NCBI RefSeq assembly: GCF_004114955.1
Contig: NZ_CP030053.1
Location: forward strand, 2,232,001 to 2,296,000
Direction of reading: 5' to 3'
Length of the DNA stretch: 64,000 nucleotides
From: Bradyrhizobium guangzhouense
Lineage (GTDB): Bacteria; Pseudomonadota; Alphaproteobacteria; Rhizobiales; Xanthobacteraceae
Below, piece after piece: positions 53,161 to 60,917 of this stretch. The notes beneath the pieces are model-generated. The model was not told the DNA's origin. It saw only the letters and a list, made by a program, of their open reading frames with translations, and ran no database searches. Position 1 is the stretch's first letter. The number at the start of each line of letters is the position of its first letter. The position numbers and the translations under genes were made by a program.

Positions 53161-53319
53161 GTGAGCGGGCGGAATCATCTCGTGCCTCGATCGGGGACGT
53201 CAGCCCGATCGCGCCCGATTGAACCTGCGTCGCCTCCGGCGACACCAAGGCAGGCAGAGAAATTGCCTTGGTCGCTGTTGCCGTTGGTTGCTGTTTTCCT
53301 TGGCCGGATGTTGGCATGA
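53161..53319 (+). CDS. Possible small membrane protein coupled to the next gene
   Basis: Reading ending KLPWSLLPLVAVFLGRMLA, a plausible membrane anchor after a Pro-rich stretch, with its TGA overlapping the next ATG as ATGA. The start is unknown (GTG 53161 is one option). Confidence 0.3.
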   Translation: MSGRNHLVPRSGTSARSRPIEPASPPATPRQAEKLPWSLLPLVAVFLGRMLA

Positions 53320-53585
53320 ACCCCTCTCTCGATCTGCTCTATCGCCTGGCGGCCTTCGGGGTCAGCATCTATTGCGGCCGCAAGGCCTGGTATGGCTATG
53401 TCGAGCGAAAGATCCTGTTCGTCAGCGACGACTGGTGGGACTGGTCGCGGTGGTCGCGGCAGGAGTTTTACCGCGACCCCATGCCGATCCGCTACTGGGC
53501 GCAGATGGCCGGCACGGCCTTCGCCTCGCTGGTGAGCCTTCTCGGTGCGATCATCGGCTGGCAGCCGGGGCAGCTGAACTTCTGA
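53316..53585 (+). CDS. Small membrane protein (89 aa)
   Basis: MNPSLDLLYRLAAFGVSIYC, then a Trp-rich polar loop (SDDWWDWSRWSRQEFYRDP), then a second membrane segment (GTAFASLVSLLGAIIGWQPG). The loop has an unusual density of Trp. Function unknown. Start at ATG 53316, with possible coupling to the reading just upstream. Confidence 0.6.
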   Translation: MNPSLDLLYRLAAFGVSIYCGRKAWYGYVERKILFVSDDWWDWSRWSRQEFYRDPMPIRYWAQMAGTAFASLVSLLGAIIGWQPGQLNF

Positions 53586-53698
53586 CAGCTCCGGCTGCCT
53601 CTGCCAGCGACGAAACCGTCCTGAAACGATCCTGAAACCAGATCGTCCTGAACTCCATCGCCGCTGGACTCGACCAACGGAGCGAAAAGGAGAAAGCC

Positions 53699-53803
53699 AT
53701 GATCCAGGTCGGTTCCAAGGAAGAAGTCGCGTTGCTCTTGGCCCTGTTCGGGACCCATACCCAGCCCGTCAGCAAGCCGAAGTCGAAATCGCGGCAAGGG
53801 TAA
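53699..53803 (+). CDS. 34-aa peptide gene
   Basis: ATG 53699 has an ideal AAAAGGAGA site. It encodes MIQVGSKEEVALLLALFGTH followed by a basic Pro/Lys/Ser tail, ending TAA 53803. One amphipathic helix and a basic tail. It lies 10 nt before the next gene, so the two are probably co-transcribed. Confidence 0.55.
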   Translation: MIQVGSKEEVALLLALFGTHTQPVSKPKSKSRQG

Positions 53804-53813
53804 AGGCGAGCCC

Positions 53814-54062
53814 ATGCCGGGTCTGGCCGATTGCCTGAGTTTTCTGCGTTTGCTGATTGCCCGGGGAGATCCGAAAGGTATCCCGATGGCGACCGATGCC
53901 ATCGACGACTACCTCGCCATGGCTCCGGTCAGCGCACGCCGGCGCGGCCTGCGCGTGCTCCAGCAGGACGCACTCGAGCTTCATGTCACCTCGGTTGGCG
54001 TGCAGCGCTCGTTCGCGGAAACCGTGGACGCCTATATCGCGCGGAAGCTGGCGGAGGAATGA
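53814..54062 (+). CDS. Small hypothetical helical protein (82 aa)
   Basis: MPGLADCLSFLRLLIARGDP ... DDYLAMAPVSARRRGLRVLQ ... FAETVDAYIARKLAEE is all-helical. GGCGAG precedes ATG 53814. No family recognised. It follows the 34-aa gene at 10 nt. Confidence 0.6.
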   Translation: MPGLADCLSFLRLLIARGDPKGIPMATDAIDDYLAMAPVSARRRGLRVLQQDALELHVTSVGVQRSFAETVDAYIARKLAEE

Positions 54063-54168
54063 GGCGAGCTTGGCCTCCCGGGCCCTCTCCCGGGAGCTGG
54101 CATCTGTCTTGCTACAATCGTCTTGATCGCGGCCCGGCAGTCGGGCCGTTTCAGATTGAGGCGATCAC

Positions 54169-54426
54169 ATGCAGTCAACGTCCCGTTTCGAAGCGACCGC
54201 GTCCCTGCAACTCCACGCTCTGATCTCCGACCTGCACTGGCGGATCCAGATGCTCGACGGCGACATTGCCGAGGAGGAGCGCAATGCCGGCAATGCCGAT
54301 CCTCGCAGCCCGACTTATTCGATGCTGGCGCAGGCCTTGCGGGCGCGCCGCGACAACCTGCGGACCTCGGTCGCCTTGCTGGAAGCGCGGGTCGAGCGGA
54401 CGGCGCAGCTGTCGCACGCGGCATAG
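54169..54426 (+). CDS. Small helical hypothetical protein (85 aa)
   Basis: MQSTSRFEATASLQLHALIS DLHWRIQMLDGDIAEEE followed by MLAQALRARRDNLRTSVALL EARVERTAQL: two long helices, probably a coiled-coil hairpin. GAGGCG precedes ATG 54169. Function unknown. Confidence 0.65.
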   Translation: MQSTSRFEATASLQLHALISDLHWRIQMLDGDIAEEERNAGNADPRSPTYSMLAQALRARRDNLRTSVALLEARVERTAQLSHAA

Positions 54427-54581
54427 GCCAGGGTCGCGCCGGATTCCGAACGCATACCCCGGGGCATGTAACATGGGTTAATTCACTGTGGATTTGATCC
54501 GTCGCGGAAGGCTCGCGCGTCCGCTTTTGGAACCAGTGTGCACTTTGATGCTTAGGAACTCCGTCATCAGGAGTTCTGGTC

Positions 54582-54752
54582 GTGGCCGACAAGGGGGACG
54601 CCGAGCATCACGGTCCTGGCCGCCCGCCAGGCCCGTCGTGCCCGAGATGCAAGACGCCATCGCGCTACATTACGTCGGTGCTCGACATCAGGCGCGACCG
54701 GCCCGTCATGATCTACCGGTGCGACACGTGCCGCGATGAAATCTGGCAGTGA
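54582..54752 (+). CDS. Small zinc-ribbon protein (56 aa)
   Basis: GTG 54582 with ATCAGGAG upstream, TGA at 54750-54752. The product has CPRC (about residues 20-23) and CDTC (about residues 48-51) around a short beta region (YITSVLDIRRDRPVMIYR), a clear zinc ribbon. It is below the usual length for gene calling but the motif and ribosome site are convincing. DNA or RNA binding is possible. Confidence 0.65.
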   Translation: MADKGDAEHHGPGRPPGPSCPRCKTPSRYITSVLDIRRDRPVMIYRCDTCRDEIWQ

Positions 54753-54781
54753 GGTCGATGGGGCGATGCCATGGCGGGCTC

Positions 54782-54979
54782 TCAGTTCATGACCTCGGGC
54801 GGCCAGGGTCCTCTCAGCACGCCGATCTTCCGGCCGAGCTGCCAGACTTCGACATCGCCGCGGCGCGCAAACCTCCGTGCAAAGGCCAGTGCGGACGAGT
54901 CGCCGGGCGCCTCGAACGCCTCGGCGGCGCGGAAGACGCCGTCTTCACCGACGAGATAGGCGCGATACTGCTCGCTCAT
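54782..54979 (-). CDS. Small conserved-type protein (65 aa)
   Basis: MSEQYRAYLVGEDGVFRAAE AFEAPGDSSALAFARRFARR GDVEVWQLGRKIGVL has the beta-beta-alpha-beta form seen in many short Rhizobiales proteins. Its ATG overlaps the end of the upstream gene by 4 nt, so it is the second gene of a two-gene operon. Function unknown. Confidence 0.7.
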   Translation of the reverse strand: MSEQYRAYLVGEDGVFRAAEAFEAPGDSSALAFARRFARRGDVEVWQLGRKIGVLRGPWPPEVMN

Positions 54980-55176
54980 GTCGGCGCCCTCAGGCCGGGC
55001 GAATACAGCCAGGCATCGATCTGCATCGCCATCTCGTCCTGCCGCGCGCGGCGCAGCAGCATCTCGCGGCGATGTCCCGGCGCGAGCGCGCGCGCCTGCT
55101 CGCGCAATTGCGCGGCTTCATCCGCGAGCCTCTGGTGAAGTGTCCTGGTCTGCTTGAAACGACGCCGCTTCAACAT
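54976..55176 (-). CDS. Small basic helical protein, RRFKQT family (copy 2)
   Basis: 66 aa. MLKRRRFKQTRTLHQRLADE AAQLREQARALAPGHRREML LRRARQ. Paralogue of the 46524-46709 product. It is first gene of an operon with the 54782-54979 gene. Function unknown; the short basic N-terminus and long helix suggest nucleic-acid or ribosome contact, which is an inference. Confidence 0.7.
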   Translation of the reverse strand: MLKRRRFKQTRTLHQRLADEAAQLREQARALAPGHRREMLLRRARQDEMAMQIDAWLYSPGLRAPT

Positions 55177-55453
55177 GGCGCTGCTCCCTGTTCGCGTGGG
55201 GCGGGAGCGCGACTGGCGTTCTCATCACCGATATCTGCCAAGGACCTTGCGGTGATGGTTAACCCTACGACTCGTACGGGCGGGAGTCTCCAACATTTGA
55301 TAGGACGACGCGCAATCTCGCGCACGTCTTTGCGATGTGCTGTCAGGGCCTTTTGTGCCGCTTACTCATTTTGTGCGCCGGCTGGATCGAAAGCGCATTT
55401 TTGAACAAAGGAGCTACCCCGCGGAGCTTGCTCCTTTGTCGCCTCCGACACTC

Positions 55454-56974
55454 CTATGCTGCGCCGAACCAGGTCGTCAGCGACTCCAGGAGCCCGCCCG
55501 CGCGCTCGTCACCGACCCATGCCACATGCCCGTCGGGCCGCACCAGCACGGCCGTCGGCGCGGCGACTGCTCCGATGGAAGGAAGCTCCCATGCGCCATC
55601 GTAGGCGGCATCGATGTGGGTCACGCGATCGGCCCAGGGCGAGATGTCGCGCCCGAAAGGCCCGCCGAAATCGAGCAGCACGCCGCGCGCCTCATGAAGT
55701 AACATGAACAGCCGCACGGAGCGGCCCGCGACAGTCAACGCCAGATCGGGCATGCGGCGACCGAGCAAGGGATGCCCGCCGCCGAGATCATAGCTGATAT
55801 CGAGCCCGCTCATCATGGCGCCGTAACGCTTGCGCGGCTCCTCCATCGCGAGCAGTTCGGAGAGGACCTCGCGCGCGGCGTTGCGGCCGTCGTCGTTGCG
55901 GCGGAGCAGGGCGATCTGCGCCCTAGCGTTGCGGAGCACGCGCGCGGCCACGGGATGGCGCTCGGCATGATAGCTGTCGAGCAGGCTGTTGGGCGACATG
56001 CCCTTCACCACCTGCGCCAGCTTCCAGCCCAGATTGACGGCATCCTGCACGCCGGTGTTGAGGCCCTGTCCGCCGACCGGATGATGGATGTGCGCGGCAT
56101 CGCCGGCGAGCAGCACGCGTCCCTTGCGGTACGAGACGGCCTGCCGTGCCGCGTCGGTGAAACGCGAGATCCGGGACGGATTGTGGACGCCGAAATCGGT
56201 GCCGTAGACGGCGATGAGCGCCTCGCCGAGATCGCGCAAGGAAGCCTCGCCGCTGCGATCGCGCGTCGCTTCCGTGATCACGACCAGGATGCGTCCGGCC
56301 TCCGTCTTGCTGAGGCCGTGAAAGCCTGTTGCGTCGTGACGCAGCCCCCATTGCGGCGCCTCGCGCATCTCGACCTCGGCCATGAGATTGCTGAGCGTCG
56401 GATCCGTGCCGGCAAATTCGATGCCCACGGCTTTGCGGACCAGGCTGCGCCCGCCGTCGCAGCCGACCAGATAATCCGCACGCAATGTCTCGCCGCTTGC
56501 GAGGCTCACGTCGACGCCGGTGTCGTCCTGCACGACATCGCTCACCTCGCGGTCCCGATAGATGGGGACGTGGAGCTCCTCGACCCAATCGGCCAGGATG
56601 CGTTCGATGTGGCTCTGCCGCAGCGCGAGGCCGTAAGGATGCCCAGTGGGCAGATCGCCGATGTCGAGCCGCGTCCAGGCAAAGCCTGCGAGCTGGGTGA
56701 TCTTCCCTTCGCGCAGGAAGCGGTCGGCAACGCCGCGCTGATCGAGGATCTCGATGCTGCGTGCGTGCAAGCCCCCGGCCCGCGTGCCGGTGAGCTCCTG
56801 GCTGACGCGGCGCTCGACGACGGCGACATCGCACCTCGCCAGCGCCAGCTCCGCCGCCAGCATCAATCCGGTCGGACCGCCGCCGGCGATCACGACGGCA
56901 TGATGGGCCGCTTGCTCGGAGCGAATTGGCGAGGTGCGGTTGCGCGCGCGTGACGTCGGCAGCAGGACAGGCAT
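55454..56974 (-). CDS. FAD-dependent aromatic-ring monooxygenase (PheA/TfdB type)
   Basis: 506 aa from ATG 56974, with GAGAGGGG upstream. FAD motifs: VVIAGGGPTGLMLAAELALA (GxGxxG), ADYLVGCDGGRSLVRKA (DG motif) and GRVLLAGDAAHIHHPVGGQG (GD motif). A C-terminal thioredoxin-like domain (about residues 400-500) matches the phenol hydroxylase-like group. It hydroxylates an aromatic compound or polyketide-like substrate using NAD(P)H and oxygen. It is monocistronic with no pathway genes nearby. Confidence 0.88.
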   Translation of the reverse strand: MPVLLPTSRARNRTSPIRSEQAAHHAVVIAGGGPTGLMLAAELALARCDVAVVERRVSQELTGTRAGGLHARSIEILDQRGVADRFLREGKITQLAGFAWTRLDIGDLPTGHPYGLALRQSHIERILADWVEELHVPIYRDREVSDVVQDDTGVDVSLASGETLRADYLVGCDGGRSLVRKAVGIEFAGTDPTLSNLMAEVEMREAPQWGLRHDATGFHGLSKTEAGRILVVITEATRDRSGEASLRDLGEALIAVYGTDFGVHNPSRISRFTDAARQAVSYRKGRVLLAGDAAHIHHPVGGQGLNTGVQDAVNLGWKLAQVVKGMSPNSLLDSYHAERHPVAARVLRNARAQIALLRRNDDGRNAAREVLSELLAMEEPRKRYGAMMSGLDISYDLGGGHPLLGRRMPDLALTVAGRSVRLFMLLHEARGVLLDFGGPFGRDISPWADRVTHIDAAYDGAWELPSIGAVAAPTAVLVRPDGHVAWVGDERAGGLLESLTTWFGAA

Positions 56975-57131
56975 GTGGTGACCCCTCTCAGGTGGCGTGA
57001 GGCGCGGGGGTGTACACCGGGTGCGGGAGCTTGAAGCAAGCCCCTTGCGCACCACATATCAAGCTGGGAGGAGGGGCGATGTGTTCGTCAGCCGGCCCGT
57101 TCCACGCGCCGAGATGCGCGCTGGCGGCGGA

Positions 57132-57329
57132 CTAGTCGTCCTTCGAGAGATCGCCGGGCTTGGTGGGAATCTCGATGGTGCCGCCATCGCCGTGAACTAG
57201 ATCGCGGCCGCTGTCCCCGGTCTCGCCCGCGTCCTCGACGACGGCCTCTTGCCTCTCGCGCGCCTTGTCAGTGCGCGGCCTCTCCCCCGGCAGGTCTCGC
57301 GAGGTCTTCGGTGCGATGCCTGAAGTCAT
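57132..57329 (-). CDS. Small acidic/disordered hypothetical protein
   Basis: 65 aa from ATG 57329 with AGGAGG. Highly charged and low in hydrophobics (TSRDLPGERPRTDKARERQE, VHGDGGTIEIPTKPGDLSKD), so likely disordered. Function unknown. Confidence 0.6.
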   Translation of the reverse strand: MTSGIAPKTSRDLPGERPRTDKARERQEAVVEDAGETGDSGRDLVHGDGGTIEIPTKPGDLSKDD

Positions 57330-57378
57330 GGCCGATCCTCCTGTTCCATCAACGCGCGAGGCCCACCGGATCGTTCGT

Positions 57379-57466
57379 TTGACACGTCGGGCAAAACACT
57401 GGCACAATGCCATCATCGAAATCTGGTTCAGCCCGCGCGGGATCATTCCGCCGCGGGCTTTTTATT
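57379..57466 (+). repeat. Repeat family copy C
   Basis: TTGACA, CGTCGGGCAAAACACTG, CACAAT, CATCATCG, then a long hairpin AGCCCGCG...CGCGGGCT with an inner CGGGA/TCCG pairing and five T. It is the best-preserved copy. It lies 13 bp after the stop of the leftward response regulator gene, so its hairpin may also end that transcript. Confidence 0.85.
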
Positions 57467-57479
57467 TGGCGGCGAACCT

Positions 57480-57824
57480 TCAGCACGCGCCTAGCGTCTG
57501 CTTCATGGTGTTGGCGAGATCCTCGAGCGAGAACGGCTTGCGGATCATCGGAAGGCCGCCGCGCCGCGGCTCCCGGCCCGACAGTTGAAGAACCCGGAGG
57601 CCCGGCCGCACGCGCCTGGCGCGCTCGGCCAGCTCGTGTCCGTCCATGCCGGGCATGTTGATGTCGGTGATGAGAATGGAGATGCGCTCGTTCCGCGCGA
57701 GATGATCGAGCGCTTCGGCGCCGTTTCGCGCGCTGACGACGTCGCAGCCCAGCTCCTGCAGCATGCTTGTGACGACGTCGAGAACATCGGCGTCGTCGTC
57801 GACGACGAGTACGACATGACTCAT
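57480..57824 (-). CDS. Single-domain response regulator (CheY-like)
   Basis: 114 aa: receiver domain only. Acidic pocket VVDDDAD, phospho-acceptor Asp in ILITDINMPGMDG and the conserved Lys in IRKPFS. GGAGG precedes ATG 57824. No histidine kinase gene is adjacent; such orphan receivers are common in Rhizobiales stress signalling. Between GxxVLQLSG and MIRKPFS is a short Arg-rich insert (REPRRGGLP). Confidence 0.9.
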   Translation of the reverse strand: MSHVVLVVDDDADVLDVVTSMLQELGCDVVSARNGAEALDHLARNERISILITDINMPGMDGHELAERARRVRPGLRVLQLSGREPRRGGLPMIRKPFSLEDLANTMKQTLGAC

Positions 57825-58036
57825 GGATGATTGACCTCCTGCGATGAAATGCGCAGCGCGCCTCGCTTGTTCCTGACACGGACGCGCCCGCAATGCTTGT
57901 GCGAGGAATCGTGCGAGAGTGATGTTCGTGATGTCGTCGCGCTCGGCGGCGCATGAATGCGCTAGCGAGGTCACCGTCCCTGCCGTTCGCAGGAACCGGG
58001 CGCTGTTTCGGAATTTGTATGATCCGGAGGACGACA

Positions 58037-58234
58037 GTGCTGACAGATTCCGACATCGCCATGCTCTGCGACATCGGCCAGTCCATCGCCTTCGGCGACA
58101 GCGACGAGCGGCACGAGCAACTGTTTCGGCTCGTCGCCGACGGCTACGTGCAGAAGGACGGCGACACCTACGAGCTCACCGCCAAGGGCGAAGCGGCCGT
58201 GGTCGATCGCGGCGCGGGGCTGAACGAGGCGTGA
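58037..58234 (+). CDS. Small winged-helix-like protein
   Basis: 65 aa from GTG 58037 with GGAGG 6 nt upstream. LTDSDIAMLCDIGQSIAFGD then LFRLVADGYVQKDGDTYELT AKGEAAV resembles a winged-helix wing and last helix. It is similar in plan to the 18017-18238 product. Function unknown. Confidence 0.6.
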   Translation: MLTDSDIAMLCDIGQSIAFGDSDERHEQLFRLVADGYVQKDGDTYELTAKGEAAVVDRGAGLNEA

Positions 58235-58419
58235 TGTCGGATGGCCGCCGGGCAATCACGATGGTGCTTGCCGTCGGCCGACCTGGCCGGGCGTGACATG
58301 CGACAATTGACAACGCGGCCTGACGCAAGTTCGGACCGCGCGGGACTTAGGAACCTTCCGTTCCAGGCCGCATTTGGTGTCGTGCCGGCTGACCCCGCCG
58401 ATTGGCCGGCTGGAATGGC

Positions 58420-58464
58420 GGCTCCGGCGCAACCAAGCCCCCCGTCATGCGCCGGAGCCGTTTT
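58420..58464 (+). terminator. Terminator hairpin, part of the long repeat form
   Basis: GGCTCCGGCGC (58420-58430) pairs with GCGCCGGAGCC (58449-58459), then GTTTTC. It is the counterpart of 49219-49256, with compensating stem changes. Confidence 0.7.
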
Positions 58465-58483
58465 CGGATTATCGAAATAGACC

Positions 58484-58569
58484 TTGACCCGTCGGGCAAA
58501 ACACTGGCAGAATGGCATCATCGGAAACTATGGTTAGCCCGCGCGGGAAACATCCGCCGCGGGCGTTTT
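58484..58569 (+). repeat. Repeat family copy D
   Basis: TTGACC, CGTCGGGCAAAACACTG, CAGAAT, CATCATCG, hairpin GCCCGCG...CGCGGGC and GTTTTG. Homology with copy A continues upstream to about 58382. It ends 31 bp before the glyoxalase gene. Confidence 0.82.
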
Positions 58570-58600
58570 GACGCCGCCGTCCCTGAAGGGAGTTGCACAC

Positions 58601-58978
58601 ATGAGCCCGTCCGGTGACTTGGTCGCGATCCTGCCTTGTAACGACCTCGATGCGTCGGAGCGGTTCTATGCCAGGCTGGGCTTCGTGCGCCCGGACGGGA
58701 CAAGGCCTGCGCCCGGCGAGGCGGACACCTATCGCATGCTGTCGAACGGGCAGGGCGGATATCTGCATCTGACCGATGCCGTCGAGGGATGGCTCGTCCC
58801 AGGCCGCAACCCGTTCGGGCTCTATCTCTACCTCAGGGATGTCGACGCCGCGGCGCGCGAGTTTGGGCAAACACCCGAGGACAAGCCGTGGGGGATGTAT
58901 GAATTCGCGCTCTCCGATCCCGATGAGACATTGGTGCGGGTGGGATGGCCGAGCCGGCTGCGAGCCGAGGCTCGATAG
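58601..58978 (+). CDS. Glyoxalase/bleomycin-resistance-type (VOC) protein
   Basis: 125 aa from ATG 58601 with AAGGGAG. It has the beta-alpha-beta-beta-beta fold pattern: VAILPCNDLDASERFYARLG FVRP, GGYLHLTDAVEGWLVPGRNP, GLYLYLRDVDAAAREF and ALSDPDETLVRVGWPS. Bleomycin-resistance-like members bind and shield drugs; others are dioxygenases. Substrate unknown. A decayed duplicate lies at 60194-60566. Confidence 0.82.
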   Translation: MSPSGDLVAILPCNDLDASERFYARLGFVRPDGTRPAPGEADTYRMLSNGQGGYLHLTDAVEGWLVPGRNPFGLYLYLRDVDAAAREFGQTPEDKPWGMYEFALSDPDETLVRVGWPSRLRAEAR

Positions 58979-59122
58979 TTCCTTGCCGACGCCGACCTGC
59001 TCCTGCCTGTAGCGCTGATCCAAGGCGAGGGCGTGCTGCGGCACTTCGCGTCTTCGCGCAGTAGCAACCAATTCGAATCTCGCATGTTGTCGCCCGCACA
59101 ATCACTTGCAGGAGACAAAAAC

Positions 59123-59443
59123 ATGTCACGTCTGACTTTGCTGGCGGCAACCTTGTTGCTGCTCGCATCTGCGCCCGCGGGCGCCCAGTCGCAGCCCGCA
59201 CAGAGCGGGCCGGGCAACAACGCTGTCAACAGCTCCAACCAGAACAATTCGAACGCGCCGGTCGCGGGCCGCAACAGCTTCACCGAGGGCCAGGCGAAGT
59301 CGCGCATCGAGGGGGCGGGATATTCCAACGTCTCCGGCCTGCAGAAGGACGACAAAGGCGTCTGGCGCGGCAAGGCCGACAAGGCCGGCACCAAGACGGA
59401 CGTCAGCGTCGACTTCCAGGGCAACGTCAATTCCACGAAATAA
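59123..59443 (+). CDS. Small secreted PepSY-like protein
   Basis: 106 aa from ATG 59123 with CAGGAGA. The signal peptide MSRLTLLAATLLLLASAPAG is followed by an Asn/Gln/Ser-rich linker (NNAVNSSNQNNSNAPVAGRN) and a C-terminal alpha-beta domain (FTEGQAKSRIEGAGYSNVSG LQKDDKGVWRGKA ... VSVDFQGNV) resembling PepSY. Probably periplasmic. It is followed 12 nt later by the general-stress-type gene, likely the same operon. Confidence 0.72.
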   Translation: MSRLTLLAATLLLLASAPAGAQSQPAQSGPGNNAVNSSNQNNSNAPVAGRNSFTEGQAKSRIEGAGYSNVSGLQKDDKGVWRGKADKAGTKTDVSVDFQGNVNSTK

Positions 59444-59455
59444 GGAGCCGATAGC

Positions 59456-60082
59456 ATGACGACCACCATCTCCCGCCTCTATGACAGATATTCCGATGCC
59501 GAGCAGGCCGTGACCCGGCTCGAGAGCGCCGGCGTGCCGCACTCCGACATCAGCATCGTCGCCAACAATTCCGACAATTGGTACGGTTCTCGCAGCGGCA
59601 AGGTCGACCGTGACCGCGACGGCGTCGACGATCGGGCCGAAGGCGCTGGCACGGGCGCCGGCATCGGCGCCGGCGTCGGCGGCGCGGCGGGCCTTCTCGC
59701 CGGCCTCGGCCTGTTGGCCATTCCCGGTCTCGGCCCGGTCGTGGCGGCCGGATGGCTCGCCTCGACGGCGGTCGGCGCGGCAGCCGGTGCGGCCACCGGC
59801 GGCATCGTCGGCGCACTCACCGAGGCCGGCGTCTCCAGGGAAGACGCCTCGCGCTATGCGGAAGGCGTTCGCCGCGGTGGTACGCTCGTCACTGCGAGGG
59901 TGCCCGACAACGACCGCGCACGGCTCGATGCGCTTCTCCACGAGAGGTCAGTCAACCTTCTGGAGCGCAGCACTGCGTGGCAGAAAGCCGGCTGGAACGA
60001 CTTCGATGCGGCGAGCCCGCCCCTGTCTCCGGAGGACATCGGCCGCGAGCGCGAGCTTTACGGCGCAGGGACGCGGCGATAG
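59456..60082 (+). CDS. General-stress 17M-like protein with Gly-rich membrane hairpin
   Basis: 208 aa. The N-terminal ISRLYDRYSDAEQAVTRLES AGVPHSDISIVANNSDN is the GSP17M/YflT-type domain. The middle is a Gly/Ala-rich hydrophobic region (about residues 65-125) and the C-terminus has GVSREDASRYAEGVRRGGTL VTARVPD. Such proteins are widespread in alphaproteobacterial stress responses; mechanism unknown. It lies 12 nt after the PepSY-like gene and ends at a strong intrinsic terminator. Confidence 0.8.
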   Translation: MTTTISRLYDRYSDAEQAVTRLESAGVPHSDISIVANNSDNWYGSRSGKVDRDRDGVDDRAEGAGTGAGIGAGVGGAAGLLAGLGLLAIPGLGPVVAAGWLASTAVGAAAGAATGGIVGALTEAGVSREDASRYAEGVRRGGTLVTARVPDNDRARLDALLHERSVNLLERSTAWQKAGWNDFDAASPPLSPEDIGRERELYGAGTRR

Positions 60083-60106
60083 GCTTTGCTCGGACCCTAT
60101 AAGACG

Positions 60107-60132
60107 AAGGCCCCGCGCTGCGGGGCCTTTTT
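60107..60132 (+). terminator. Intrinsic terminator
   Basis: AAGGCCCCGC, short loop, GCGGGGCCTTTTT, 25 nt after the general-stress gene stop: a classic GC stem with a T-run. Confidence 0.9.
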
Positions 60133-60193
60133 CCTTATAGTGCCGAGGATACGTCCTCGTTTTCATTTCCCCGCGCTACGATATCGGAGTTGC

Positions 60194-60566
60194 ATGCTGA
60201 GCCCATCCGGTGCCTGGTCGCGATCCTGTCTTGTACCGACCTCGATGCGTCGGAGCGCTTCTATAACCGGCGTGGGCTTTGTGCGCCCGGAGGGCGAAAC
60301 GCAGGCCCCGGGCGAGGCGGACCCCTATCGCATGCTGGCGAACGGCAAGGGCGGATATCTGCATCTCACCGATGCGGTCGAGGGATGGCTCGTTCCGGGC
60401 CAAAATCCTTCGGGCTCTATTTCTACCTGAGGGATGTTGACGCCGCGGCGCGCGAGTTTCAGCAAACACCCCAAGACAAGCCACGGGGATGTATGAATTC
60501 GTGATCTCCGATCCGGATGAGACGTTGGTGCGGGTGGGGTCGCCGAGCCGGCTGCGGGGGGATTAG
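60194..60566 (+). pseudogene. Decayed duplicate of the glyoxalase gene
   Basis: The DNA closely follows the 58601-58978 gene: LVAILSCTDLDASERFYNRR, then in another frame GFVRPEGETQAPGEADPYRM and GGYLHLTDAVEGWLVPGQNP, then GLYFYLRDVDAAAREFQQTP in a third, and VISDPDETLVRVGSPSRLRG up to TAG 60566. At least three frame changes are needed, so no intact protein can be made. Confidence 0.85.
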
Positions 60567-60917
60567 GTCGGCCGTAGCTCGGTCAAAAGCGGCTTCAATT
60601 TAGTTCACTCTTGTTCGTTGAGTGACCGAGCAAAAGACCCCGAATGATGTTGTTAAGGCAGGACAGTGCAGAGCAGGTTCCCAGGCCTTTTCTGCTGGGC
60701 CTATCAGCGGGTGGTCTCAAGCTAGCAATAAACTTCTCAAGCTGGATAACGGAATAGATCCTCGCACGGCGGGCCTTTGCGACCGCCCGTCAGATGATTT
60801 CTTTTCTAGGCGATCGACACTGCCGGAGCTCATCGGGTCGAATTGTTCGCCCTGTTAGGGAAGTCTTATAGCCTTCGAGCAATAATTTCTTGATTAACTA
60901 AATGAAGGTAGCTCGAC
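60567..60917. other. Intergenic, 351 bp
   Basis: No gene, strong hairpin or recognised repeat. GC content falls here and stays lower through the next gene, marking a composition boundary. Confidence 0.45.

Noticed and set aside
57379..57446. Extension of the 57132-57329 gene to start at 57446 inside repeat copy C
   Set aside because: The extra residues come from the repeat (FARRV-type peptide), and a perfect AGGAGG precedes ATG 57329.
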